Of a stretch of DNA of 64,000 nucleotides, positions 47,018 through 56,081 are shown one piece after another. A program made the translations under genes and the position numbers. The notes beneath the pieces are model-generated. The model searched no databases, was not told the DNA's origin, and saw only the letters and a program-made list of their open reading frames with translations. The first letter of the stretch is position 1. The number at the start of each line of letters is the position of its first letter. Where the stretch lies: assembly GCF_002531725.1 (NCBI RefSeq), contig NZ_NWSQ01000033.1, positions 18,161 through 82,160 on the forward strand, in the 5' to 3' direction. The stretch is from Rhizobium sp. L43 (GTDB lineage: Bacteria; Pseudomonadota; Alphaproteobacteria; Rhizobiales; Rhizobiaceae).

Positions 47018-47038
47018 CCGGCACTCGGGCCGGCCCTT
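47013..47038 (-). terminator. Terminator of the hflK-hflC operon
   Basis: AAGGGCCGGC and GCCGGCCCTT are perfect 10-base arms with a 6-base loop, 30 bases after the hflC stop on the minus strand, and a T-rich tract follows. degP must therefore have its own promoter in 46850-47012 or depend on readthrough. Confidence 0.8.
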
Positions 47039-47067
47039 CCATGATTGTCGGGATGCATCCCTTGCCG

Positions 47068-48024
47068 TCAGTTCGCCGGCTGGGCGGGTGCTGCCGGAAC
47101 AGCCGCAGCCGGTGCGGCCGGATTTGCGGGCGACGGCTGCAGGGTGCCGGCGGCATTGTCGAAATAGCGGAAGAATTCCGAATTCGGCGAAAGCACCAGT
47201 GTCGTATCCTGCGACGAGAGAGCGGAGGAGTAGGCCGCCATCGAGCGATAGAACTCGAAGAAGGCGGGATCCTTGCTGAAGACTTCGGCGAAGACGCGGT
47301 TGCGTTCCGCGTCACCCTGGCCTCGAAGGATCTCCGCATCGCGTTGCGCACCTGCGGTCAGCTCCACGACCTGACGGTCGGCGACGGCGCGCCGCCGCTG
47401 GCCTTCCTCATTGCCCTCGGCACGGATGCGCTCGGCTTCGGCGAGGCGTTCCGAACGCATGGCATTGTAGGTGTTGGGCGCAACCTCCGGCGACAGGTCG
47501 GTGCGGCGGATGCGAACGTCATCGATATGCAGACCGAGATTTTCGGCATCTGTGCGCAGATCGTCGCGAATCTCCAGCATCATCGCGACACGTTCTTCCG
47601 AAAGCGCCGCATTGTAGTCACGCAGGCCGTAGACGCGGCGAAGCGATGAGTCGAGCTGCGCTCTCAACCGCGCTTCCGCGGCCTCGCGGTCGCCCGATAC
47701 CGTCTCGCGGAAACGGCGAACATCCGAGATGTTGTAGATCACGAAAGCATCGACGTCGAAGGTCTGGCCGTCCTGGACCTGAACGCGGATATTGTCGAGA
47801 TCGAGCCTCAGCGCCTGCTTTTCGACCAGCTGAACGCGGTCGGCATCCATGAAGCCGAAAGGCAGTTTGAAATAGATGCCGGGCTCGGTCTTGACCGACT
47901 GGATCTGGCCGAAGCGGACGACGATGGCCTGCTCGCGTGCATTCACCACGAAGATGGAAGAATAGAGCCCGACCAGCACGATGGCGAGGATGAGGAGAAT
48001 GATGGGAAGTCTGTTCGACGTCAT
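47068..48024 (-). CDS. hflC: HflC, modulator of FtsH protease
   Basis: The product has 318 residues. One N-terminal membrane helix (IILLILAIVLVGLYSSIFVV) is followed by the SPFH/band-7 domain (REQAIVVRFGQIQSVKTEPG, VYGLRDYNAALSEERVAMML) and a Pro/Ala-rich C-terminal tail (NPAAPAAAVPAAPAQPAN) longer than that of E. coli HflC. With HflK it forms a periplasmic cage that surrounds FtsH and moderates its membrane-protein degradation. The ATG is 3 bases after the hflK stop, with GGGAGG before it. Confidence 0.94.
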   Translation of the reverse strand: MTSNRLPIILLILAIVLVGLYSSIFVVNAREQAIVVRFGQIQSVKTEPGIYFKLPFGFMDADRVQLVEKQALRLDLDNIRVQVQDGQTFDVDAFVIYNISDVRRFRETVSGDREAAEARLRAQLDSSLRRVYGLRDYNAALSEERVAMMLEIRDDLRTDAENLGLHIDDVRIRRTDLSPEVAPNTYNAMRSERLAEAERIRAEGNEEGQRRRAVADRQVVELTAGAQRDAEILRGQGDAERNRVFAEVFSKDPAFFEFYRSMAAYSSALSSQDTTLVLSPNSEFFRYFDNAAGTLQPSPANPAAPAAAVPAAPAQPAN

Positions 48025-48027
48025 GGA

Positions 48028-49110
48028 TCAACCTCCCTGCTGCGCGGGCTTGCCGAGCTCATTGAGCGGCAGATAGGGCAACACGCCCTGCTTCTCGTCG
48101 ATGATGACCTTCTTCGAGTTTTTCAGCACCTGCTCCATCGTTTCGAGGTACAACCGCTTGCGGGTCACATCAGGCGCCTTGAAATATTCGTCGTTGATCG
48201 CCGTGAAGCGCTGCGCCTCACCTTCCGCTTCCTTCACGACACGGTCCTTGTAGGCGGCTGCATCTTCGCGGATTCGCGCCGCATCGCCGCGCGCCTGGCC
48301 GAGCTTCTGGTTGGTGTAGCGATTGGCCTCTTCGATCGTGCTGTCGCGGTCGCGGCCGGCACGCTGCACTTCTTCGAAGGCATCGGCGACTTCCCGCGGC
48401 GGCGCCACGTTCTGGATCGTCACGCCGGTGACGGTCACGCCTGCGCCGTAGCGGTTCATCGTGTCCTGCAGGATGTTGAGCACATCCACTTCGATCGGCT
48501 GGCGATTGCTGCGGAAGGCGTCCTGCGCCGGACGCCGCCCGACGATTTCGCGCATGGCGCTGTCGGAAACCTGCTGCAGGGTCTCTGCCGGATTTTCGAC
48601 GTTGAAGAGGTAGGCCTTCGGATCACTGACCGTGTAGAAGACGGCGAACTGCACATTGATGACGCTCTTGTCGCTTGAAAGCATCAGGCCGTTCGAAGAC
48701 GATGCCGAGGTCGCCCCGATATTCAGCTGTTGCACGGTCACCTTGACCGTCTCGACGCTTTCCATCGGCCAGAAATGGAAATGCAGGCCGGGCATCGAGA
48801 TCTCTTCCTTCGGTTTGCCGAATCGCAGTTCGACGCCCCGCTCATCCGGCTGGACCACGTAGACGCACTGGATCAGCCAGAAGACGGCAACGATCGCCGC
48901 GACGATCACCGCCACGCCGCCGTTGAAACCGCCGGGAACGATATTGCGCAGCTGGTCCTGGCCGCGCCGGATAATGTCTTCCAAGTCGGGCGGTCCGCCC
49001 TTGCCGCCGCCGCGCGGGCGGTTCGGCCCCTGGCCCCATGGTCCCTGATTATTATTACCGCCGCCGCCGCCCCAAGGGCCGCCGCCGCCATTCTGATTGC
49101 TCCAGGGCAT
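48028..49110 (-). CDS. hflK: HflK, modulator of FtsH protease
   Basis: The product has 360 residues. A Gly/Asn/Trp-rich cytoplasmic start (GGGGPWGGGGGNNNQGPWGQ) is followed by a membrane helix (VAVIVAAIVAVFWLIQCVYV) and the SPFH domain (VVQPDERGVELRFGKPKEEI, SVINVQFAVFYTVSDPKAYL, DTMNRYGAGVTVTGVTIQNV). It pairs with HflC to form the FtsH-regulating cage. The start is ATG 49110, with GAGG 6 bases before. It is the first gene of the hflK-hflC unit. The gap to folA (146 bases) would contain the promoter. Confidence 0.95.
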   Translation of the reverse strand: MPWSNQNGGGGPWGGGGGNNNQGPWGQGPNRPRGGGKGGPPDLEDIIRRGQDQLRNIVPGGFNGGVAVIVAAIVAVFWLIQCVYVVQPDERGVELRFGKPKEEISMPGLHFHFWPMESVETVKVTVQQLNIGATSASSSNGLMLSSDKSVINVQFAVFYTVSDPKAYLFNVENPAETLQQVSDSAMREIVGRRPAQDAFRSNRQPIEVDVLNILQDTMNRYGAGVTVTGVTIQNVAPPREVADAFEEVQRAGRDRDSTIEEANRYTNQKLGQARGDAARIREDAAAYKDRVVKEAEGEAQRFTAINDEYFKAPDVTRKRLYLETMEQVLKNSKKVIIDEKQGVLPYLPLNELGKPAQQGG

Positions 49111-49260
49111 CAAAACCTCGTTGTTCGTTTAAGTCTTCCACACATCCGGAACCGTGGGGGCTGACCGGTGGATGCGTTGGTGACCGTTATAGGTATCGCC
49201 GCATCGGCTTTCAACGCAACGTGAGAAACTTGGTCAATTTAATTGGAAAATAGTTCATTT

Positions 49261-49779
49261 TCAGGCGTGGCGACGTTCATAGACGACGAAACGCGTGGGA
49301 TAGGTGTCCTGCTCGCCGGCCGGAACCACGATAGGCTCCCCTGCCCGCCAGATGCCGGGATCGATCGCCGGGAACGAAGCGTCCCCATCGAGATCGGCTT
49401 CGACATGCGTGATGCACATCCGGTCGGCAAGGCCGATCGCCTGCGTATAGACCTGGCCGCCGCCGATAATGCAGATCTCGTCGACGCCGGTTTCCAGCGC
49501 CAGCCTTTCAGCCGCCGTCATCGCCTCTGGCAGCGAAAGCGCCATCTGCACATCCGGGTGGTCTATCGTCGTCTGCCTGGAAATGACGACGTTCGGCCGC
49601 CCCGGCAGCGGCTTGCCGATCGAATCGTAGGTTTTGCGGCCCATCACGACAGGCTTGCCCAATGTCAGCGCCTTGAAGCGCTTGAGATCGCTCGAAAGCC
49701 GCCAGGGCATGTCGCCGTCGCGGCCGATGATGCCGTTGCGGGCAACGGCGGCGATGATGGTCCTGTGGATGTCGGCCAT
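49261..49779 (-). CDS. folA: Dihydrofolate reductase
   Basis: The product has 172 residues. It reduces dihydrofolate to tetrahydrofolate with NADPH. Motifs are IIAAVARNGIIGRDGDMPWR (with the catalytic acid in the family position), LKRFKALTLGKPVVMGRKTY, SIGKPLPGRPNVVISRQ and EICIIGGGQVYTQAI. It starts 13 bases after the thyA stop, so the two are one transcript: thymidylate synthase produces the dihydrofolate that this enzyme recycles. The start at 49779 is preferred to the ATG at 49824, which lies within thyA. Confidence 0.95.
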   Translation of the reverse strand: MADIHRTIIAAVARNGIIGRDGDMPWRLSSDLKRFKALTLGKPVVMGRKTYDSIGKPLPGRPNVVISRQTTIDHPDVQMALSLPEAMTAAERLALETGVDEICIIGGGQVYTQAIGLADRMCITHVEADLDGDASFPAIDPGIWRAGEPIVVPAGEQDTYPTRFVVYERRHA

Positions 49780-49792
49780 GAAATGTCCCGGA

Positions 49793-50587
49793 TCAGATGG
49801 CGATCGGCGCCTTGATGCTGGCATCGGCTTCGTAGCCGATCAGCTCGAAATCGTCGAAGGTGAAGCCGAAAATGTCCTTCACATCCGGGTTGATGCGCAT
49901 GAAGGGCAGCGGCTTCGGCCGGCGTGCCAGCTGCAGCTTCGCCTGGTCGAAATGGTTGTGATAGAGGTGGGCATCGCCGAGCGTGTGGACGAAATCGCCA
50001 GGCTTCAACCCGGTTACCTCAGCCACCATCATCGTCAATAACGCATAGGAGGCGATGTTGAACGGCACGCCGAGGAAGATATCGGCCGAGCGCTGATAGA
50101 GTTGGCAGGAAAGCTTGCCGTCGGCCACGTAGAACTGGAACAGGCAATGGCAGGGCGGCAGCGCCATCTCATCCACTTCGGCCGGATTCCAGGCCGAGAC
50201 GATATGGCGGCGCGAATTCGGGTTGTTGATGATGCCCTTGACGAGATTGGCGATCTGGTCGATATGGCCGCCGTCCGGCGCCGGCCAGGAACGCCACTGG
50301 GCGCCGTAGACCGGCCCGAGATCGCCGTTTTCGTCGGCCCATTCATCCCAGATCGAAACGCCGTTCTCCTTGAGATAACGGATATTCGTCTCACCCTTCA
50401 GGAACCATAAAAGCTCGTGAATAATCGAGCGCAGATGCAGCTTTTTCGTGGTGAGAACGGGAAAGCCTTCTTGGAGGTCGAAGCGCATCTGATAGCCGAA
50501 GACCGAGCGTGTGCCGGTGCCGGTGCGGTCGCCCCGGTCGGAGCCCTTTTCCATCACATGGGCGAGGAGATCGAGATATTGCTTCAT
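49793..50587 (-). CDS. thyA: Thymidylate synthase
   Basis: The product has 264 residues, the same length as E. coli ThyA. It methylates dUMP to dTMP using methylenetetrahydrofolate. The family motifs are intact: the opening KQYLDLLAHVMEKGSDRGDR, the catalytic Cys in MALPPCHCLFQFYVADGKLS, YQRSADIFLGVPFNIASYAL and the DAHLYHNHFDQAKLQLAR region. It leads the thyA-folA unit. The ribosome site is weak (CGGAATCAG region). A region of about 150 bases separates it from the divergent tmRNA gene. Confidence 0.96.
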   Translation of the reverse strand: MKQYLDLLAHVMEKGSDRGDRTGTGTRSVFGYQMRFDLQEGFPVLTTKKLHLRSIIHELLWFLKGETNIRYLKENGVSIWDEWADENGDLGPVYGAQWRSWPAPDGGHIDQIANLVKGIINNPNSRRHIVSAWNPAEVDEMALPPCHCLFQFYVADGKLSCQLYQRSADIFLGVPFNIASYALLTMMVAEVTGLKPGDFVHTLGDAHLYHNHFDQAKLQLARRPKPLPFMRINPDVKDIFGFTFDDFELIGYEADASIKAPIAI

Positions 50588-50736
50588 GTCGCGCTGATTC
50601 CGTTTCGGCTAATTTAAGCCTCCAGCCGCAGGAAACCAATCACCGGCAGGCATTTTCCCAATGTTTCTGATGCTGCGCATAACGCTTTTATGACGTTTGC
50701 CCTTTCCTTGGGCTGAGGAAACCACTATATCAGCCT

Positions 50737-51060
50737 TGCCGGCTTTCGGGCCGGCTATGGCGATAAATGAGCGGTGTAATAAACCTATTGGACCCGGGGG
50801 CGGTACCCGGCGCCTCCACCAAAAACCGGCGGCCTTGAGGGCCGGCTTTTGATGGGGGCGAAACAGGATCGACAAGGGTGTAAAGATCGTCTTTTTGCTC
50901 GGCATTGTACCGCCGTTATCGGGCTAAAATTGTAGTTGCAAACGACAACTATGCGGAAGCTCGTCTCGCTGCTTAATCGCGGTGTGACACTTCAATCAAA
51001 GTCCTAGTGGTTCGCACCTCTAGGCGGGGTCCGAAGGCACCTGGCAACAGAAGCCTTCAC
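50737..51060 (+). ncRNA. ssrA: tmRNA, two-piece (circularly permuted) alphaproteobacterial form
   Basis: The acceptor piece comes first and ends GCGCCTCCACCA at 50821. Next comes an intervening hairpin (GCCGGC-type, 50825-50847) that is cut out. The coding piece then starts GGGGGCGAAACAGG at 50854. GGGGGCG pairs with CGCCTCC as the acceptor stem and has a G-U pair at the third position, the identity mark for alanine. The tag frame runs 50938-50976 and gives ANDNYAEARLAA with a TAA stop. The end of the coding piece (about 51060) and the start (near 50737, just after CTATAT at 50725-50730) are approximate. It tags stalled nascent chains for ClpXP. Confidence 0.93.
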
Positions 51061-51189
51061 CTTCTCCCTGCCGCCGAAATCATGTATGCTGCTGAAAAAC
51101 GTGACTCGGCTCCGGTCTTTCCCAAGGCGCCCGGACGTGGCATATAACCGTGTGAAAAGACTTCCGAACCGACGAAAGACAGGAAAAGC

Positions 51190-51705
51190 ATGGGGCAGGA
51201 TCATATCCGCTACGACATTCTGGCACAGGATGCACTTCGCGGCGTCATCCGCAAGGTTTTGGCGGAAGTCGGAGCGACGGGCCGTCTGCCCGGCGATCAT
51301 CACTTCTTCATCACCTTCCTCACGGGTGCTGCCGGCGTGCGTATCTCCCAGCACCTGAAGTCGAAATATCCCGAGCAGATGACCATCGTCATCCAGCATC
51401 AGTTCTGGGACCTGAAGATTACCGAAACGCATTTCGAGATCGGCCTTTCCTTCTCCGACGTTCCGGAAAAGCTGGTCATCCCGTTCAATGCGATCCGCGG
51501 CTTTTACGATCCCTCCGTCAACTTCGAGCTCGAATTCGACGTGCCGCTCGCCGACGGCGAGGAGCTGCCGTCCGGTGAAATCACTGCCTACCCCGTCGAT
51601 GCGGCCGGAAAGCCCGATGACGCAGCGGGCGCCAAACCCGCTGACGGCGAAGAGAAGAAGCCGGGCTCGGTCGTCTCGCTCGACTCCTTCCGCAAGAAGC
51701 AGTGA
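51190..51705 (+). CDS. sspB: SspB-alpha type ClpXP adaptor
   Basis: The product has 171 residues. The folded part (residues 1-125) has the alphaproteobacterial SspB features: DALRGVIRKVLAEVGATGRL, HHFFITFLTGAAGVRIS and DVPEKLVIPFNAIRGFYDPS. It is followed by a flexible acidic linker and a basic C-terminal peptide (SVVSLDSFRKKQ), the part that docks to the ClpX N domain. SspB brings ssrA-tagged proteins to ClpXP. Its location directly after ssrA puts tag source and tag reader side by side. A perfect terminator follows the stop. Confidence 0.9.
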   Translation: MGQDHIRYDILAQDALRGVIRKVLAEVGATGRLPGDHHFFITFLTGAAGVRISQHLKSKYPEQMTIVIQHQFWDLKITETHFEIGLSFSDVPEKLVIPFNAIRGFYDPSVNFELEFDVPLADGEELPSGEITAYPVDAAGKPDDAAGAKPADGEEKKPGSVVSLDSFRKKQ

Positions 51706-51710
51706 TTTGA

Positions 51711-51733
51711 AGGGAGGCCAAGCCTCCCTTTTT
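51711..51733 (+). terminator. Rho-independent terminator of sspB
   Basis: AGGGAGGC and GCCTCCCT form a perfect 8-bp stem with a CAA loop, followed by a run of five T residues, 6 bases after the sspB stop. Confidence 0.92.
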
Positions 51734-51754
51734 CATGAGGAAGATAGGCACTGC

Positions 51755-51949
51755 ATGAGCGCCGAAATCGTCAATCTGCGCCAGTTCCGCAAAAAGCAGG
51801 CCCGCTCCGAAAAGGAGAAGCAGGCCGAGCAGAACCGCATTTCCTTCGGCCGCACCAAGGCTGAAAAGCAGCTGACCCGCAGCCTGAACGACAAGGCCGA
51901 CAAGGCCCACCGCGACGGCCGGATCGAGACGGATGACGACGGCGCGTGA
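51755..51949 (+). CDS. DUF4169-family small basic protein
   Basis: The product has 64 residues, highly charged: EIVNLRQFRKKQARSEKEKQ, then NRISFGRTKAEKQL and DKADKAHRDG. This fits DUF4169, a short alphaproteobacterial family of unknown function. The opening EIVNLRQFRKKQ resembles the C-terminal peptide of the neighbouring SspB (SLDSFRKKQ). AGGAAGA precedes the ATG. A ribbon-helix-helix gene follows after 29 bases, so the two are probably co-transcribed. Confidence 0.8.
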   Translation: MSAEIVNLRQFRKKQARSEKEKQAEQNRISFGRTKAEKQLTRSLNDKADKAHRDGRIETDDDGA

Positions 51950-51978
51950 AGGTTTCACCTACCGCTTGAAGAGCCGAA

Positions 51979-52287
51979 ATGGATTCTGCGATCAACCACT
52001 TGCACGGTCGCCTTGAATCGATCTTCGAACCCGATCGAAACGCGAAACAATCCTTCATGATCCGCAAGCATTCGGCGACACTGCACGGCCATCGCACCAG
52101 TTTCTCGCTGGAGGATGAGTTCTGGGACGAGTTGAAGACGATCGCCGCAAGCCGTTCGATGCCGCTTGCCGCCCTGATTTCCGAAATCGACGACCGCCGT
52201 CCTGCCGACAGCAACCTGTCCTCGGCCCTGCGGCTCCATGTCCTTGCCTGGACAAAGGCCGGCGGCCGGCCCGTGGCGGCCGCCTGA
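51979..52287 (+). CDS. Ribbon-helix-helix domain protein (RHH_4-like)
   Basis: The product has 102 residues. Residues 27-95 match the RHH_4 type: MIRKHSATLHGHRTSFSLED, FWDELKTIAASRSMPLAALI and SEIDDRR with a closing SSALRLHVL. It is a probable DNA-binding regulator of unknown target. The first 26 residues (SAINHLHGRLESIFEPD) are unrelated, so a start at 52057 is also possible. It follows the DUF4169 gene. Its stop is immediately next to the stop of the convergent AsmA gene. Confidence 0.78.
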   Translation: MDSAINHLHGRLESIFEPDRNAKQSFMIRKHSATLHGHRTSFSLEDEFWDELKTIAASRSMPLAALISEIDDRRPADSNLSSALRLHVLAWTKAGGRPVAAA

Positions 52288-55200
52288 TTATTGCGCCTGA
52301 ACACCCGGCAGCTGGTCGAAATTGAGTTGGCCCGGCTGGGCCTGCTCGGCGCGCCGCGCCGCCTCTGCCTCCGCTGCGGCTTTGGCTTGCGCTTCCGCCT
52401 TCGCCTTGGATTCCGCTTCGGCCGCGGCCTTTTGTTCGGCCGCCGCCTGCGCCAATGCGCGCAGCCGCTCTTCCTCCGCCTGTCGTTGCTGCTCGATTTC
52501 GGCCGCCTTGACGCGCTCGGCGTCGTTGAACCGGTAGAGCGACGCCTCGCGGCGCAGCCGCTGCTTTTCGAGCACGATCGCCTGCAGCCGTTCGACGCGC
52601 CGGCGCTCGCGCTCGAAGGCGCGCAGCGACAGATAGCTGGTGATATCGGTCACATCCATCGTCTTGCCGGGCGACGGCAGCATACCGGAAAAATTCAGCC
52701 TGAGCGCCGGTTCAGCGCCGGAAAGCACCTCCGTGCCCGGATTGAGCCCGACGCCCAGCGTGGCGCTGATCCGTTCCTCCGGCAGCGCGATCTGTGCATC
52801 GGCGGTGATGCGGGCGAGATCGTTGGCGACGGTGACATTCTGCACGCGCAGTGTCCCGTCGCTGACATTGAACGGGATGCCGAGCGGCGGCAGCTTCGCC
52901 TCGCCGTTGCTGAGCAGCGTCTCGACGATCGGATGCACCTTGCCGGCATTGATCTGCTCCTGCATCGTATCGGTCGCGGCAAGCAGCGGCGGAAGGATGG
53001 CAAGGTTCAGCCCGCGTATGCTGGTATCGCCGAGCCTCAACTCACCCGAACCGTTGAGTGAGCTGGCGATTTCGCCGATCGTCTTGCCCGAAGCCTCCAT
53101 CGACAGCGACAAGCCGAACTTGCCGTTGGCAATCGGCGCGCCGTCGCGCAGCCAGACGACGCCGGCAAGATCGGAATCGGCAAGCGCGAGCTTCGTCTGC
53201 AGGAAACCGGTGCCGTCGGCATTGGTGAACAGCAGATTGCCGGAGAGCTTTCCGCCGTCCCAGTTGCCGGCCATGTCGTTGAGCTGCAGCTCGTCGCCCT
53301 TGTAGGCGACGTTGCTGGTGAAATCGGACACCGCCGTTTCCGGCAGGCCGGGCCAGAACTGCTTGGCCGTCAGTTTCACGTTGACGTCGAGATCCTTGAA
53401 GACCGGCAGCCCGAGCGGCGCCGTCGTCAGCGCGCCACTGGCGGGATCGACGATCTGGCCGAACACCGCCTCGCCAAGCCAGCCGGCATCCGCCTTGGAG
53501 AGCGTCAACTCGCCGCTGGCGGTCGTCTTCGCTGCCTTCCGGTCGAAGCTCAGCGCGCCTGAAAAATCGTTGTCGGCCGCATGGCCCTTGAGATCGGAAA
53601 AGACGATCTTGTCGCTATCGACGCGGGCAGTGACCTGCAGGCCGAACGGCAGGCCGGTTCCTGTCTGCGGCAGGGCGATCCCGTTCATGATGAGATAGGG
53701 GTCGATATCGGCACTGTCGAGCGAAAGCGCGATCTTGCCGTTCATGAAACTCTCGGGCCGGACATCGACCTTGCCATTGGCGGTGAACGAGGTCCGGTCG
53801 GTGGCAAAGGTCAGCGCCGCATCGGCGGGATCGTTGTCCGATGCCTTTACCTTCAGCGTCAGGCGGCCGTTGGCGCCGACATCGACCGGCAGCGGGTCGA
53901 GCCCGGCCTGGCCGAACAGGATTGACGGTACGGCATTTTCGAGCGTCGCCTCGAGGCTCGTGGTACCGTTGCCGGTCAGCGCCAGGAGGTCGGACATGCG
54001 GTAGTCGAGATTGACGCGGCTGCCGTTCGACACGCCGGCGAGCGTCACTGTCAATGCATTGCCCTCGTCGCCGCCGAGCGTCAACGCGCCGCGCAGCGCC
54101 GTATTGCCGTACCAACCGGCATTGCGCACCAGCCGGTCGAGCACCGGATGATGCGGCAGGTGCTCGCGCAGCATGGTGAAAAAACCGCCGGGATCGGCCG
54201 ATTTGAAGGTGATCTCACCCGCGCCCTTGTAGTCGAGCAGCGAGCCTTCCGCCCTGCCCGTGGCCGTCAGTTCGGCGCCTGCGATATTCTTGATCGACAG
54301 CCGGTCGACGGCCAGCGCCCCGTCGGCGATGGTAAAGGTGGTCTCGACATTCTCGGCATCGACGCCGAAAGCGGTGAATTTGTCTGCCTTGAGCTGGGCG
54401 GCGATCTTGTGGTCGAGCACGTTGTCGCCGGCATCCTGGCCGGTCATCAGCCCGCTCAGCGCCTGCAGCGCGTCGAGATCGAGCGTATCGCCGTTCAGTG
54501 CCACCGACAGCGTCGGCGTCTGGCCGGAGACCGCCTGCCGCTCCAGCCGGCCCTTCAGCGTCGCCGGTCCGATGGCGATCTCGAGATTTTCGAAACGCTG
54601 TAATTCATGCGTCAGGCTGACATTGGCGGAAAAGCCCGCCTGCCGCAATTGCCGGATGGCCGGATCGACCGAGCCGGCCAGCCAGGAGGCAAGCCCCGTC
54701 GGCTGGCTGGAGGCCACCACGAGCTGACCGTTGAACGAGGGCTCGCCCTGCAGCAGCAGCTTGCCCTTGCCTTCCACCTGCGTGCGCCCCGGCAGCGTCC
54801 CGGTGGCGCTGTCGATCATCCAGCCGGTACCGGCCGGCTCCAACTCCAGCTGCACGTCGCGCAGCGTCGTATCGCCGGCGACGATCGCCGGCAGCTTGAC
54901 GCTCGCCTTGCCCGGCACCTGCGGGATCGGCACCTGCCGGATGACATCGATCAGAGAACTCAGCCGCTGGCGCGCCGAAACCGCCGGATCGCGCGTCGTC
55001 TTGCCAGCCGCGCCCTGATTGCCGAGGCGATTGACGTCGATCTGCTGCCCGTCGGCGGTCAACAGGAATTCCGGCGCATTGCCGGTATCGAGCGTCGCCT
55101 CTCCCGTTATGACATAGGGATCGTCCGTCGGGCCGATCTCCATCCGGTATTCGGGAATGCGGATGCGCTCGTTGGTAAGCTCGAAGCGACCCTTGACGCG

Positions 55201-56025
55201 CGGCGGCTGTTCGTTCTTGTTGGCCGGCTTGGCGCTGTTGCGGATCTCGATCGCCGCCGAAAGCTGGCCCTGATAGTTCGGCTTGCTGTCGACGAGCTTC
55301 AGTTCGCCGTCGAGATCGACGCTGACAGGGTGCTTGTCCGGCGAAAGCTTCGTGCGCATGCGCAGCACGCCCTTCTCGTCCGGCTGGCTGCTGGAGATCG
55401 AGAAGCTGCCGTGTTCGCCGTCGAGCGCAGCATCGCCTTCGATGCGCCAGGGACCGGCCAGCGACTTGGCCGACATTTCCGCGTTGAGGCCGGTGATGCG
55501 GCGCAAGCGGCCCGACTGGTCGTCGATGAACTCGACTTCGCCGCCATTGACATGCACGTTTTCGAGAACGACGGTTTTCGCCGGTATTTCCGCGCGGCTG
55601 CCGCGCATCCAATCGAGCGTGCCATCCTTGAGCAATCTCAGGCGCACCTTCGGATTGACGACCCGCATGTCGAAGATCAGCGCCTCGCCCGACAGGAAGG
55701 GCGCGAGCTCCGCATCCATGGAGAATTGCTCGACCTTGACGATCGGCGTGCCGTCCGCCTCCTGGCCGACGCGCACGTCGTGCAGCGTCACCGACGGAAA
55801 CGGCAGCAGGCGCGCATCCACCGTGCCGTAGACGGTGACTTTCTTGCCGATGATGCGGCTCGCCTGATCCTCGAAATTCTTGCGGAAATCCGTCCAGTCG
55901 ATGAACAGCGGCGCAAGCAGCGCCATAAACAGCACTACGACGATCACTCCCCCCAGAAAGACGAGGAACCGGCCTACCAATGCAAGGAGTCTCCATTCGG
56001 GATTGCGTTGCCGACACCAGAACAT
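52288..56025 (-). CDS. Giant AsmA-family envelope protein
   Basis: The product has 1245 residues. One N-terminal membrane helix (FLVFLGGVIVVVLFMALLAP) is followed by the AsmA opening (DWTDFRKNFEDQASRIIGKK, VTVYGTVDARLLPFPSVTLH). A very long periplasmic repeat part leads to the C-terminal AsmA_2-like region (GEISSSLNGSG-type segment near IGEIASSLNGSGELRLGDTS). AsmA proteins form bridges between the membranes and are linked to lipid transport and outer-membrane assembly. The last 100 residues are Ala/Glu/Lys/Arg-rich and likely coiled coil (KAAEIEQQRQAEEERLRALA). The start at 56025 has no strong ribosome site. Confidence 0.85.
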   Translation of the reverse strand: MFWCRQRNPEWRLLALVGRFLVFLGGVIVVVLFMALLAPLFIDWTDFRKNFEDQASRIIGKKVTVYGTVDARLLPFPSVTLHDVRVGQEADGTPIVKVEQFSMDAELAPFLSGEALIFDMRVVNPKVRLRLLKDGTLDWMRGSRAEIPAKTVVLENVHVNGGEVEFIDDQSGRLRRITGLNAEMSAKSLAGPWRIEGDAALDGEHGSFSISSSQPDEKGVLRMRTKLSPDKHPVSVDLDGELKLVDSKPNYQGQLSAAIEIRNSAKPANKNEQPPRVKGRFELTNERIRIPEYRMEIGPTDDPYVITGEATLDTGNAPEFLLTADGQQIDVNRLGNQGAAGKTTRDPAVSARQRLSSLIDVIRQVPIPQVPGKASVKLPAIVAGDTTLRDVQLELEPAGTGWMIDSATGTLPGRTQVEGKGKLLLQGEPSFNGQLVVASSQPTGLASWLAGSVDPAIRQLRQAGFSANVSLTHELQRFENLEIAIGPATLKGRLERQAVSGQTPTLSVALNGDTLDLDALQALSGLMTGQDAGDNVLDHKIAAQLKADKFTAFGVDAENVETTFTIADGALAVDRLSIKNIAGAELTATGRAEGSLLDYKGAGEITFKSADPGGFFTMLREHLPHHPVLDRLVRNAGWYGNTALRGALTLGGDEGNALTVTLAGVSNGSRVNLDYRMSDLLALTGNGTTSLEATLENAVPSILFGQAGLDPLPVDVGANGRLTLKVKASDNDPADAALTFATDRTSFTANGKVDVRPESFMNGKIALSLDSADIDPYLIMNGIALPQTGTGLPFGLQVTARVDSDKIVFSDLKGHAADNDFSGALSFDRKAAKTTASGELTLSKADAGWLGEAVFGQIVDPASGALTTAPLGLPVFKDLDVNVKLTAKQFWPGLPETAVSDFTSNVAYKGDELQLNDMAGNWDGGKLSGNLLFTNADGTGFLQTKLALADSDLAGVVWLRDGAPIANGKFGLSLSMEASGKTIGEIASSLNGSGELRLGDTSIRGLNLAILPPLLAATDTMQEQINAGKVHPIVETLLSNGEAKLPPLGIPFNVSDGTLRVQNVTVANDLARITADAQIALPEERISATLGVGLNPGTEVLSGAEPALRLNFSGMLPSPGKTMDVTDITSYLSLRAFERERRRVERLQAIVLEKQRLRREASLYRFNDAERVKAAEIEQQRQAEEERLRALAQAAAEQKAAAEAESKAKAEAQAKAAAEAEAARRAEQAQPGQLNFDQLPGVQAQ

Positions 56026-56081
56026 GATGCCGAAAAATGTGCGCGGTTTTCGGACGACATCATGCTCTAACTCTTTAATTG

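Noticed and set aside
50938..50976. A small protein gene with the frame ANDNYAEARLAA
   Set aside because: It is the internal tag frame of tmRNA, as the acceptor stem pairing and CCA end show.
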